From positions 350,077,087 through 350,141,086 of the forward strand of contig OZ010790.1 of the NCBI GenBank assembly GCA_963932465.1: a stretch of 64,000 nucleotides of DNA, read 5' to 3'. Both the position numbers and the translations under genes were made by a program. The first letter of the stretch is position 1; each line of letters begins with the position of its first letter. The notes under the pieces were generated by a model that was not told the origin of the DNA, did no database searches, and saw only the letters and a program-made list of their open reading frames with translations. Shown here in pieces: positions 23,384-33,960 of the stretch. Origin of the DNA: Maratus speciosus. Taxonomy: Eukaryota; Arthropoda; Arachnida; Araneae; Salticidae.

Positions 23384-24131
23384 CTAAATTTCAATGATAC
23401 TTATTGCTGTCATAAGGATTAGTTTTGAATACAAAATATTATCATCCGATGACCAAAAATAGAAACTATTGATTTATTTCAGCAAGTATGATAAAGGATA
23501 TATTTTATTTTAAAGAAATTGATATCAAAACGTTCTTATTCATAGGTTGGCAACAAAACTCTTCTTATCCATAGATTAGCAACAAAACTCTTCGTATCCG
23601 AAACTTTTTCCTGTTAATTAATTAAATAAATTAAAGTAGATTTTCCAACTTAACACAGAGCATCTAGCTATAAGTATACAAAAAATTGGATGAATTCGAT
23701 GCACGTGATACCAGTTACAGGGTTATCGCGATTTCTCAAAATTTGATTTTTTGGATAAGGCGAGTTTTGAACTCACGTCCTCATATAATCTCTATTGATA
23801 AAGAAATATTTTTTATTTAAAAGCATTACACTGTTTAGATAGAATATTGGTGGATCGTTATAATACAATTCCCACCTTTCGACATATCTGCAACTTAATA
23901 AAAAAAATTAGACTATAAAATAATCAGAACGTTATAGTAACATTTAAAAATATCTCTGTCACCTAATATGGTACAAAGTATAAAACCCCTAGAATGAGAT
24001 GGCAGGAAAAAGCAATAAATATTCCGGAGAGAGAAACACAGGTCATGGGGAGTTTCAAAAATGAAGAATTTTTAGAAATTATGTATGCATTGTAATTCTG
24101 TGGGTAGACCTACCCATATACTAATCCCACC

Positions 24132-24168
24132 ATCCAATAGAAAAAAGTAAGGTATTTTTCTATTGGAT
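24132..24168. repeat. Perfect inverted repeat (14 bp stem)
   Basis: ATCCAATAGAAAAA and TTTTTCTATTGGAT are separated by 9 bases. Confidence 0.85.
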
Positions 24169-24670
24169 GAAAGATACATAGTACACTTCACTCTGTTTTT
24201 TTTCAAAAAAAGAAGATTCTGTCTCAGCCAGTTAAGAAAACATTCTCGAGATAATAACGTGCTTTTAGATGATGAATATCACTTTCTTTCTAATACAATA
24301 TGAAATCAATTTGTTTATGCACACATTTAATGAATATTAATAGCAGAATAGGATTTATTGTATTGTCATGCCCACTTATTTTTTTCCAGACTAGTTTTTT
24401 ATTCCCGTTTTGATAATCGCGGGACTTTCGAAGTCCCATTTATCTGTGTATTGAGTTACATTTTTTAATGGCAATATTTAACTGCAAAAGAAAATCAATA
24501 TAACTGACATTTCATAAATATCTCATATATCTTGCATAATACAAAATGACGATGCTATTTTTTGTTAAATACAACTTATTTAAAAAGTAAATCGGAAAGA
24601 GTTGCATTGGAAATGTAAATATTTGTACTTTAGTTTAAATCACACTAATCAATGATGTTCATTAAAGAAA

Positions 24671-24675
<5 letters not shown>

Positions 24676-24704
<29 letters not shown>
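24676..24704. repeat. Poly(A) tract, 29 bp
   Basis: An uninterrupted run of A. Confidence 0.97.
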
Positions 24705-24706
<2 letters not shown>

Positions 24707-25689
24707 AAACAAAAAGGCACCATTAGAGGACAAAACAGACGTTCATATTTTTATAAGAAAAAACCGATAACGTTGAGAAAATTCAGTGATTGTTTTAAAT
24801 AATTATAATTGGATTTCTTTAGTTTTTTTACAAACAGAATTATTTTTCATCTTTTAGCTTCTTGAAAAAGTTTATGATGATGCAATAGTAAATTTATTGA
24901 AACATTTTATATATTATCGATAACTAAGCAAATGTTTGAAGTTTTTATGGAAAATTAAGCCAACAGCATCTGTTTAGTAGAATAATTAAAAATTGTATGA
25001 TATATGAAAAATCGAAAATAACAGTGTAAAGTAAATACGTTTTCCGAAAGAGTATTCAAATGTTTATTTTTTTATGTTTATTTGTTCTTTGTTTTTTAAT
25101 AGCTTTTAGTGTTTATTTAAAAATGTTTTAGGTAGTTATATATAAAAAAGCGAAATTTTGCACAAATTCTATATGTTATGTACTTTAAACTGTAATTAAA
25201 GTCATTTATTTTTAACCGGCTTCCAAAAAAGGAGAAGGTTATCAATTCGACGCGTATGTATTTTTTTAATCAAATAATAAAAAAAGGATGAGTTTCTCAA
25301 TTTCTACTAATATGTATTCTTTTATGTATGTTCAGGTTCACTGATTACTCCGAAAATAAGCGACCGTTCAGGTGATTTTTAAAATTAAAGTGGTCGCATT
25401 TAAATTTCATCAAAAGTGGTTCAGTACATTTTTTAGAAATTCAACAAAAATATAAGAATAGAACATAAATAAAAAAAAAAATCTTTAAAATATTTCATTT
25501 ATAGCAATTTCCTTCAAGTGGCGTAACACTGTCTATTTAGCAAAAAAAATTGCTACCTGTCGCTTCCTCTTCCCATCTTTATGCAGGTACGTTTCTAAGA
25601 CTGCTGTAGGAAAAACAAATCATTGTATTAATCATTGTATTAATAGTGTAAAATCATTGTATTAATAGTTAAAAACTTTTAACAATCTG

Positions 25690-26590
25690 TAATCTATATA
25701 AATAAAAAATTAAATGTTCGTTTGTTCAAAATGGCGAATCTCGGAATGTTCTTCACTGATTGCTTTGAAATTCACGGATTGAGTTACGTTCGAATACGGA
25801 AGGGTTGTTATATACTTATTATGAATCTCGCTCAGCCCCACCCCCAATTTGCTACTACCCCACCAGGGGGTGCTTTTTAAATATTTTTCGAAACCCATCA
25901 TGTGATATATCATTAGAAAGCACTGGGACTAATTTTCCTATTATGCACATTCCACACCCTGCCCCCTCCTTTTCCCCCGTGAGGCCTCATTTCTATATCA
26001 ATAAAATTGTAAATCTTCGTTTGTACAAAATATTAAGCCTCCGAAATTTTTTTACCGATTGCTTTGAAATTCAAGGATTGCGTTGCATTCGAATATGTGC
26101 GTGTTTTTATATACCTATTACGAATTTCACTCCCCCTCCTCGAATTTCCTCACCACCACCATGGGGCACTTTTAAAATTTTTTCCGACACACATCATGTG
26201 ATATATCACTACAAAACCCTTTGACTACTCTTTCATATTATGTAGCTCCCCTCCCCCTCCCCCAAATTTCGCTCACGGGAGGGCACATTTCTATACAAAA
26301 AAATGTAAATGTCCGTTTGTATAACATTTTAAATCTCTGAAGTTCTTCACCGATTGCTTTGAAAGTAACCATTTGAGTTGCATCGAATACGCGCGTGTTT
26401 TTATACATTAATATTAACTTGGCTACCCACTGCCCCAATTCGACTCCCGGGGTTCAAAGGGCTACTTTTTAAATTTTTTCAGACAACCATTTGGTGGTAA
26501 TCATTAAAGAGCCCTTTGACCACTCTTTTATATTATGCTCCTGCCGTCCCCCTCCCTTCACTTTGTCTCGCATGGTGGCACATTAGTGAA
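25690..26590. repeat. Tandem array, about 297 bp unit, three copies
   Basis: GATTGCTTTGAAATTC-type landmarks occur at 25758, 26057 and 26352, each after TGTAAAT.TTCGTTTGT and before GCGTT.CATTCGAATA, with C-rich stretches (CCACCCCCAATTT, CCCCCTCCTTTTCCCCC) later in each unit. The leading TCTATATAAATAAAAAATTA resembles the 5' ends of the two Helitron copies in this window, so the array may be the 5' part of another Helitron. I find no matching 3' end. Confidence 0.8.
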
Positions 26591-26706
26591 ATATTTCGTT
26601 AGTATTTTTTATGATTTTCATTTTTTCTTTGCTTTTCAGTTCGTGTTTTTTCCTTTTTAGGTGCGTTAGTAATTATATAAATACGTAGCACCTATAGTCG
26701 TCGTTC

Positions 26707-26752
26707 AGTCCGTCCGTCTGTCCGTCTGTCCGTCCGTCTGTCTGTCCGCATG
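26707..26752. repeat. Pyrimidine-rich CCGT/CTGT microsatellite
   Basis: GTCCGTCCGTCTGTCCGTCT and further CCGT/CTGT units, directly before the next array. Confidence 0.9.
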
Positions 26753-26759
26753 TAACAGA

Positions 26760-27290
26760 GCAAAAACTACCCAACCGATTGGTCTGAAATTTCAAATATA
26801 TGATTGTTGCAAAAGTTTGTCGAGCCATTTCAAATTTTATGAAAATCGGATGTATAGTTAAATTACAGGGACAGTCAAAAGTTTTTCTTTACATTACGGC
26901 CAATGGGAAAAATTATTGCAAGTGGATTTTAATGATATTAGAGCCTTCCGAATGATCTGAAATTTTAAAGATATAATTGTTGCAAAATTTTGTCGAGCCA
27001 TTTGAAATTTTATGAAAATCGGATGTATAGTTAAATTACAGGGACAGTCAAAAGTTTTTCTATACATTACGGCCAATGGGAAAAATTATTGCAAGTGGAT
27101 TTTAATGATATTAGAGCCTTCCGAATGGTCTGAAATTTTAAAGATATAATTGTTGCAAAATTTTGTTGAGCTATTTCAAATTTTAGGAAAATCGGATGTA
27201 TAGTTTAATTATAGGGACAGTCAAAAGTGTTACGTTACATTACGGGGAATGGGAAAAAAATATTGGAAGAGCATTTTAATGATGTATCAG
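26760..27290. repeat. Tandem array, about 163-173 bp unit, three copies
   Basis: Blocks TTTTATGAAAATCGGATGTA, TAGTTAAATTACAGGGACAG and TTACGGCCAATGGGAAAAAT recur with GGGACAG at 26878, 27041 and 27214. The first two copies are nearly identical over long stretches. The array lies just upstream of the Helitron Rep remnant and may be its 5' leader. Confidence 0.9.
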
Positions 27291-27294
27291 ACTA

Positions 27295-27312
27295 TGCACT
27301 TCATGAAGTGCA
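27295..27312. repeat. Perfect 18 bp palindrome
   Basis: TGCACTTCATGAAGTGCA, just downstream of the 163-173 bp array. Confidence 0.9.
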
Positions 27313-28411
27313 AAAAATTATACATTCAGTATAATATGGGGTGCAAAAAATGATTATAAAACTAGTTATAGTACGAACGGACCTCATTTGCCACGTTTGA
27401 CGAGCAATTTCCAACTTGTTTTAATTTTTTGCAATTATATATGCTTCTGTTACAACATTTTTTCTTCTTTTTCAGTGCAATCTATCTGCTTTAGTTCATC
27501 CAGATAATGCCTCGCAGAAGATCAAACTCAGGTCGTGATGTTCGCGGAGTGGAAGCAGTGCGATGAGTAATTGCAAATAAAACTAGGAAAGAAGAGGCAA
27601 AAGCGAACGGGCGAAACCGACAAAGAATGCCTCAAATATGTGCCAAAAAAGCATCAGAGCGACGTGCCACGAGACTTGAGAATGCACGGTTGCAAGCACA
27701 GCGAGTGCGTTCTGCAGCTGCAGATCTGCTTCGTTCCCAACAGAATGAACGTAACAGGCTGAGAGTGGCTAAAGACGTAAACGAGAAAAAGCAGATCAGC
27801 TCCAAACATGATTCCGTGTTCTGCTGTCACGCGATTACAATCACAGTGCATTCCGGTACAACGTAGCTGATGATTATAGTGTCAGCCGGCATGTTCAGAT
27901 CGGCGCTATGACTGAAGTGTGTCCTTAATGCAAGCTCTGAAATTTAATGGACAAAAGATAGGAATGCGTTGCGCAGCCGGAAAAAATAAACTGCCTCGAC
28001 TTGGTGAACCGCCAGAGCCATTAAAATCTTTGCTAGCAGGATATGGCGCCGAATCAAAGACTTTCCAATCTAACACCAGCAAATACAACTTATGCTTCCA
28101 AATGACGTCGTTCATTGCTGAAATCGCCACAGTTCAAATCATCCAAATTTTCAAAGTGAAAGAACAAATTTATCACAAAGCCGGCTCCTTGCTTCCGTTC
28201 TCAGATGGTCATCATAAATTCCTAGAAATGTACTTCATCTCTGAAGGTATTGGTGAATTAATGCATGCTGGAAACGATGGATATCCGTTAAACAAAAAAG
28301 ATCAGCAGACGATGGCGGTAAATTAGCAACCATACAAATGCTAAACGGTGACATCGAAGTAAATGACCGGTGGGTTCTTCCATATCCGCCTTTGTTATCA
28401 AAACATACAAA

Positions 28412-28621
28412 GGACACACACTCCCAGAAAAAACTGTAAATTTATGAGCGTTTGCCCTTCCAATTTCACGGGCAACAGCTTTATTTCATGAAAAAAGGTC
28501 TGATTCATTAAATAAGCGACCTTATCCCTTACAATACTTAGAAAATTAAGGACAATCCACACATTTTTACAATTCCAGACCATCTGTTAGCAAAAATACG
28601 GATTGGTAATTGGATATAGAT

Positions 28622-28663
<42 letters not shown>

Positions 28664-28727
28664 GGTGTATAACTGGAATCTCTGCTGCCGGCGTCTGTCC
28701 ATAATTTTACAGGAATATTTTTGTGTG
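28412..28727. other. Sequence interrupting the Helitron Rep reading, with a 38 bp poly(T)
   Basis: Rep similarity stops at ...LSKHTKDT (about 28410) and resumes with NVEYCNSV (about 28728). The intervening 316 bp has no Rep similarity and includes T38 at 28624-28661. It is probably an insertion, possibly a retroposed piece on the minus strand. Because the poly(T) is internal rather than at the edge, the event may have been complex. No target duplication was recognised. Confidence 0.55.
28624..28661. repeat. Poly(T) tract, 38 bp
   Basis: An uninterrupted T run inside the interrupted Helitron Rep. Confidence 0.97.
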
Positions 28728-29190
28728 TGGATAAACGTGGAATATTGTAACTCCGTCAAATCGATTAAGTACATCTGTATGAACGTGAATAAAGGCAGCG
28801 ACATGACAATTTTTGGCGTGCAACCAGAAAGAAATGATAATAATGCCGTCATACATATCAATGGAATTGCGCAGAAGGGCGTGTTAATTTGGAGGCAAAA
28901 ATAACAATTCATGATTTTTAGTGAATGAGGGGGTCCAAAAAATTACCTTTTGATGCGTAATATCCTAATTTAAAAGATTTCGCCCTATTGATAAAGATTT
29001 ACCTTGGTAAATTTGCGCTTGATTATAATCTATATTGAAATTTCCGAAGATAACTTAAGGGTATAACTTAATATAAACTCCAACAAAATTTGCTCAAAAT
29101 TTGGTTTAATGAACTCAAACAATTTTATTTATATTTTGTCTTTATTATGATAAACGGAAAACACATTCTAAAAACAGTTAAAAGTTTCAA

Positions 29191-30882
29191 CTAACCACAT
29201 TAATCAAATCTTGCTTCGATTCACTCCTAGACATCATTTTTCTGCTTGCTTCCTGGACTCTAATGAATCATTCTCTTTTTTCATAAGTATACAATTTGCC
29301 AGAAGCCTTTCTATGGGCTGTACATGACATCGGCACTTTGGAACTTCCATTGGCACTTTGGAACTTGCATTGGCTCTTCAACAAACTTTTTATTTCTGAT
29401 ATTTTGAGTTTACAAATAAGTGGAGGTGCGTATACTTTTTCTCACCAGTCTATCAGTTCCAAAAAGGAAGTTGCATTTGGATTAACTGCAGATGTTTTCC
29501 TAGGCCGAACAGATAGGTCTCCTGGTATATCATCATCATTCCTTAATTCAATTATCTTCTGGACCCCAGCTTTTCTTTCTTCTTGGTTTTGCGATCATAA
29601 AAGTGTCTGAAGCACCATTTTACTAAATGCGAACCACGATTAACGTTGGATTGTAGGCAAAAAATATTTGCTACTGCCTTCTTATGATACATTAGGAGAA
29701 AGAATATGGCGAGGTCCTACCACCCAAGAGAATTTCGATTTGATTGTAAACCACCAGTGATAGTAAACACCAACAATGCATTCTGCAAGCAGTTGCAACT
29801 TCTTCAAGTGGTTGCCTTTAAAGCCCTGTTCTGAAACCCCTAAGTGACAAATTCTATTTGCAGTTATTAAACACCGAGAGTAGCTTACAGGACCAATTTC
29901 TAATAATGCCAGATTTGTTGAAAGTACACCTGTCCTTATGTCCTGAGTTATCCTGTAATCCTATGCCTGATCTGTAGAGAGCTGGAAAGATCTGTTGACA
30001 GCAGTGTCACTCAATGAAGCCAAAGATTTTGGAAAAGATATTCAGACAAATGAGGGATTGATTTCAAGTTTTGTTTCAGCGTGAAACATATTGCCAATCT
30101 TATCACTCCACTTGTTGTTAGACAAATTTTTTTTTCGTCCATCTTTCTGATCAAGTGCCACAAAGGTAAGAAGAGCTCAAACCAAACAGATGTGTTTAAG
30201 TTTCATCTTTACCTCAACTCAATGCATTACTCCTCCTTCCAAACCAGTGTTAACATTCGTTGAGTCACCACCAATAGTTTGCAAACTTTTATCAATGCTG
30301 TTTTTCTTTAAAAAATCCACAACATGGTTAGCGATAACTACTGCAGGTTTCCTTTTCGTTAAGTCTTTGTCTAGAGTAAAATGACAAAGATGCCTTCCAC
30401 ATGGCTCTCTGCAAACAGTGTAATGCTCTTCTTTCACAGTACTTGGAAATTGATGACTTGAGTTATCTGCTTGTAACAGAACTTTAGTGGAATCTTGGCA
30501 TCCATCGAAGAAGATGCATTCAATATTGCCTAGCCGGGATCGAACATGTAATTCTTCATCAAGTGATTCCATAATTTTTTGCGCCCTTTTTACTTTATTG
30601 TGATCAACCACAAGTCTTCTGTCTCTTTCATTAATTAATCCAATATCCAAAAATACAGCTGATGTAATGGCAGCTGTAGCTCGTAGACCGACACCATACA
30701 TAATACTTTGCAATGCAACACTGTGCAATTGTAATGCATTATACTGACTTGTACTTGAAGTAGAAGGTACATCAGAATCATCACATGGAATCATCTTCCG
30801 ATTCTTTATCTGTAAAATCAATTTGCTCTTCATCTTCGTCGGAGCAAAAGACTTCATTTGTTTGTAATGTTAACTCTTCCAT
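29191..30882 (-). pseudogene. Pseudogene of a multicopy transposase-like arthropod gene
   Basis: On the minus strand the gene starts at ATG 30882 (MEELTLQTNEVFCSDEDEEQ). A frameshift near 30785 joins it to the long frame 30857-30219, which has a Ser/Thr-rich segment (DVPSTSSTSQYNALQLHSVA), a basic stretch, and the diagnostic blocks IECIFFDGCQDSTKV, VKEEHYTVCREPCGRHLCHF and IGGDSTNVNTGLEGG. The last looks like an RNase H-like acidic motif. Downstream, with many stops and frameshifts, are SNNKWSDKIGNMFHAETKLE, EINPSF, STDQAYRI, CLLTFVALDQ, WWFTIKSKFSWV, LRNDDDIPGDLSVRPRK and KENDSLESRKQAEK, ending near 29191. I recall this as a multicopy, probably transposon-derived family of arthropods, but cannot name the superfamily. 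It is clearly non-functional. Confidence 0.75.
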
Positions 30883-31715
30883 ATGTTTTTACGTTGAAGG
30901 GATTTGTACCTGAAACATAAGGTGCGGCAAAGTCCCTTTAATTTTTTTTTAATTTAATATAAAATCAAGTAATACATGTTTTTATATTAAAAAGTTTATA
31001 ATTATGCTAATTGGAAACATAGAAATGCTTTTTTTTCTTTTAGCTTTTCCCCTTAATTTTATATGAAATTTATATACTTGAAAATACAAAACAAAGATAT
31101 GACTTTTTTGTGAAACATTTTAATAAGCGCAAACATAAATCATAACCTAAGAAAGAAACTAGCTTTTGGAAAATGAAAAGTATTTTTAAACGATGCCTTA
31201 AGTAACATTTTAAAGGAGGTTTGCTTGTCATTGTGGGCAAAGCGCATGACCATTACAAGAAATATTTCTAAAGATTTTTCCATTAAAAATTATATATTTC
31301 TTTTTTTTATGTTTATTATTAACATATTATATTTAAAAATAAGTATACGCCTTTTTTCAATAGGTGCATGTTTTGTGTTTGGTGGCACATACTACCACTT
31401 TCTATATAATAGCATAAAATTACAGATCAGGGGAAAAATAATTTATAAAGAATGTAATTAAATAAATTTTGTTGAATTATGACTGGTCAATCTGAAGTTA
31501 TAGACAAATAAGAAAAATTAGAAAACACAACAGGCTTAGGTTAATATGAAGTAGCTTTCTTTAACTTCAATGCGGCCAATGAGCATGAGTGTTTAGTGAG
31601 CAAGTGTCATCTTGTTTTGGCAATGTGCCAATCAGATAACGGTAGATTTAAGTTACTCTTGTCTATTGTCATGTTTTAGAGATGTGACGAAGACATTTTC
31701 CAGTGCTTCATGTGA
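30883..31715. other. AT-rich spacer, nothing recognised
   Basis: The 78-codon frame at 31225-31461 is Phe/Ile-rich and without signature. I treat it as non-coding. Confidence 0.5.
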
Positions 31716-32655
31716 TTGATACTAGGTTTGAATGTTAAACGTGAGAAATTTAAAGAAGTCTCCCAAAGAGTTGGCTGGTCAACTAAAAGAAATGTAATAT
31801 ATTTTTTATTCAGTGAACATGGTTACAGTTCTGATAAAATTAGAAGGCAAATAAGTGGAAATGTAACCAAAATTGTCATTTTTAAATTTTTGAAGTGCTA
31901 TAAGGAAACTATGTCACTACAAAGCCAAACGAGTATAGACATGAAAGATTTACAACATAAAGAGGTTATAGTAGAATTGAGAGTCTGTGAATAAGTCATA
32001 GAAGAAGATTATTTGGATGTTTTCAATGTGAAACGGCACAAGCCAATATGATGTTCGGTGCAAGGACTATTCGGCGCACACAGCCAGGATTTGGTTTAAA
32101 TGCTAGAATTTCTTTCAAAAGCCATTTTTATCTCTCCATCAAAGGTTTAAAAGATTAAAATGGGCTAAAATGTATGTTAACCGGGCAGCGGACAATGAGA
32201 CAGTGTTAATCGATCTTACGAGACCAAAATGTCCTTATTTGGAAGTCATGCCACAAAATAATCAGACGAATGGGAGAAGATTTGCATCCTAATTCCATTA
32301 CACACTCTCTAAGCATCTAATCAGTGTTACGATAAATGATTGCATGACATAAAAATGTGTGGACAGAAGTTGTATGATTAATGGGAATAAGATTTCCCCA
32401 AAATACATAAATAAAACATTTCAGTTCCCACTGAAGGTTTTCGTATGTGACCTTTTCTAAGATAATGTGTATTGATATTTTAATAGAATTCAGCTCCAAG
32501 TCTTGTTGGTAAAGTGGGAAAAGAATAGTTTCAGGAAAAAAAATGTTTCAATGTTGGAATGGCCCAGTAATAGCTCATACATTAGCCTAAATTAAAATCT
32601 ACTGAGCTGAATAATGAAACTTGATACATAGAAGCAATCCCGCAATAATATCCAA
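31716..32655 (+). pseudogene. Degraded Tc1-like transposase
   Basis: The plus strand shows, across three frames, features of a Tc1-type transposase: an open N-terminal frame (31716-31994), then ARTIRRTQPGFGLNARISF, SPSKV/RFKRLKWAKMYVNRA at about 32130-32190, and SYETKMSLFGS at about 32212-32245. The last corresponds to the first catalytic block (SDETK..LFGS) with Asp replaced by Tyr. RRMGEDLHPNSIT follows to about 32305. After a stretch without recognisable similarity, a VLEWP-like and IENL-like tail can be traced at about 32545-32620. Stops and frameshifts are numerous. The N-terminal part is the least certain. No terminal repeats were found. Confidence 0.6.
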
Positions 32656-32659
32656 TTAA

Positions 32660-32993
32660 CCCCTTAACCATCCCGACATCCCTGCATACGTAATGAACTC
32701 CTCTATTTGGAAAACAAGGACGCATGTGCTTATGTCCTCATTTTAAACCAGACTGCAATGTTCTAGACAGCTGTTTTTGCGTCGCTAATTGCTATTGTGA
32801 TCATGGAAGTTATTTAATTCGAACCTTATTTATGTTTATATAATATAAATAAACCATTATTTAATCACCTTGTGTTACATGTAATTAAATAATTTACATG
32901 TAATTGAAAATATTAAATTTCTTCAAAAGTAGTTTTTGACATTATATCTCGTATTAAGTATACTATCAAAAATTGAATATGGTGCTTAAGGGG
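32660..32993. mobile_element. piggyBac-type MITE, TTAA-flanked, 334 bp
   Basis: TTAA at 32656-32659 and 32994-32997 flanks ends that read CCCCTTAACCATCCC on the left and CCCCTTAAGCACCATA on the minus strand at the right. An inner block TAATTAAATAATTTACATGTAA is partly repetitive. There is no coding capacity. The terminal sequence differs from the 19125-19324 element, so this is a separate family. Confidence 0.8.
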
Positions 32994-32997
32994 TTAA

Positions 32998-33960
32998 CAT
33001 AAGTTATATTTACATCTCTGTATGTCATTATGACAGCTCCAGAATAACTCCATGGGAAAGCGTTGAAAAGCTGTAAAAAAGAGAAAAGGTTATTCAACCA
33101 AGTAATTGTATAATCCTAAACATTATCACAATGAGATAGTGATAATTTTTGTATAGCTCATTTTTTCAATATTTCCCTCTTTTCTTCTGTTTAACTGCTG
33201 CTCTAATAAATATTCCTTCGTGATTTTTTTGCATTACATTCTCCATTACATTACATTTTCATCGATATATAATTTTACGGCATTACTTAAAGATAAAGTT
33301 GTGGCATGAACTATCAAACGCCAAAAATATAACTTTCCTAAAGAAGTTTCACTATTTTGGTCAATGCAGTGTTTATTTGGCTAAAAGCAGGAATTGCATT
33401 TAACGTATCACATCATTATGTATGGGCTGTTTTACAGTAATAGAATGAACAACAAATTCATATAAATTATGTAATTAAAAAGTGTAGTTTTTAAGCTAGA
33501 AAACGTTAATAGGGAAGATATAGCCAATTATTTGAAAAATGCATAATATAGATTTATCTTGAATGCATTCTTTAATAAATATTCATTATTATGAAAAAGT
33601 GTAATCTAAATAAAAATATAGCAATATATTCAATTAGGCATTTGGTTTGAAATTATTTTTTTCATAGCTAGTTCATAAAGATTACAAAATTTCCTAGTTA
33701 AGAAATTACTTGATATATCAGAGTCATATGCTTAGCAATTCTAATTATTCTTTTGTCTTGCATATCTTTACAAATCATTATTTTTTCTATTATATTTATT
33801 TTTTAATGATATTATATAGATAAGGTACTGTTTTATTTCAATTATTTACGTAAATGTAATACAAATTTTAGACAATATTTAGCATTAAATGACGCAAAAT
33901 CTACGGAGTAAAACAAATGCACAAGGGTAGTGATGCAGCGACATGGAAAAGGATATAAAA
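32998..33960. other. AT-rich spacer, nothing recognised
   Basis: No coding or repeat structure was seen. Confidence 0.6.

Larger units (their letters stand above)
21900..23787. mobile_element. Unclassified 1.9 kb element with about 40 bp terminal inverted repeats
   Basis: The left end ATATGAGGGCGTGAGTTTCA, then AATCTCGCCTTATCCAAAAT, is matched on the minus strand by the right end TATATGAGGACGTGAGTTCA, then AAACTCGCCTTATCCAAAAA. A 17 bp motif, consensus CAAAACTNGCNTTATCC, occurs in each terminal repeat and four more times inside, close to the ends (22065, 22098, 23554, 23583). Internally there is a diverged 163 bp-spaced duplication (about 23108-23227 and 23271-23383) and a possible coding remnant at 22933-23058. 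I cannot assign it to a known superfamily. Confidence 0.75.
23791..25687. other. AT-rich spacer
   Basis: It contains a 14 bp-stem hairpin (24132-24168, arms ATCCAATAGAAAAA), an A29 run (24676-24704) and a block at 25216-25260 (ACCGGCTTCCAAAAAAGGAG, AAGGTTATCAATTCG). I recall similar text in dispersed repeats of other arthropods but cannot verify this. No gene is recognised. Confidence 0.45.
27507..28905 (+). pseudogene. Helitron Rep/helicase N-terminal region, broken
   Basis: This is the remnant of the replicase of an autonomous Helitron (Helitron_like_N region). From ATG 27507 (MPRRRSNSGRDVRGVEAVR) there is an in-frame stop at 27564. The frame then continues with an Arg/Glu/Gln-rich segment (RRATRLENARLQAQRVRSAA). 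A frameshift near 27850 leads to ADDYSVSRHVQIGAMTEVCP, and another near 27935 to ALKFNGQKIGMRCAAGKNKL, LPRLGEPPEPLKSLLAG, SKYNLCFQMTSF and KAGSLLPFSDGHHKFLEMYF. These cysteine-containing and FQMTSF blocks are typical of Helitron Rep N-termini. Similarity continues out of frame (EVNDRWVLPYPPLLSKH) to about 28410, is interrupted, and resumes at about 28728-28840 (NVEYCNSVKSIKYI, NVNKGSDMTIFGVQ). The HUH nuclease and helicase domains are absent. Confidence 0.88.

Noticed and set aside
25710..26438. Proline-rich frames such as 25805-26224
   Set aside because: They arise from C-rich parts of the 297 bp tandem units.
29296..30384. Plus-strand frames at 29296-29610, 30081-30263 and 30190-30384
   Set aside because: They are antisense shadows of the transposase-like pseudogene on the minus strand.
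30219..30857. Intact functional gene
   Set aside because: The frame is long, but the true start (30882) is in another frame and the downstream half of the protein is full of stops.
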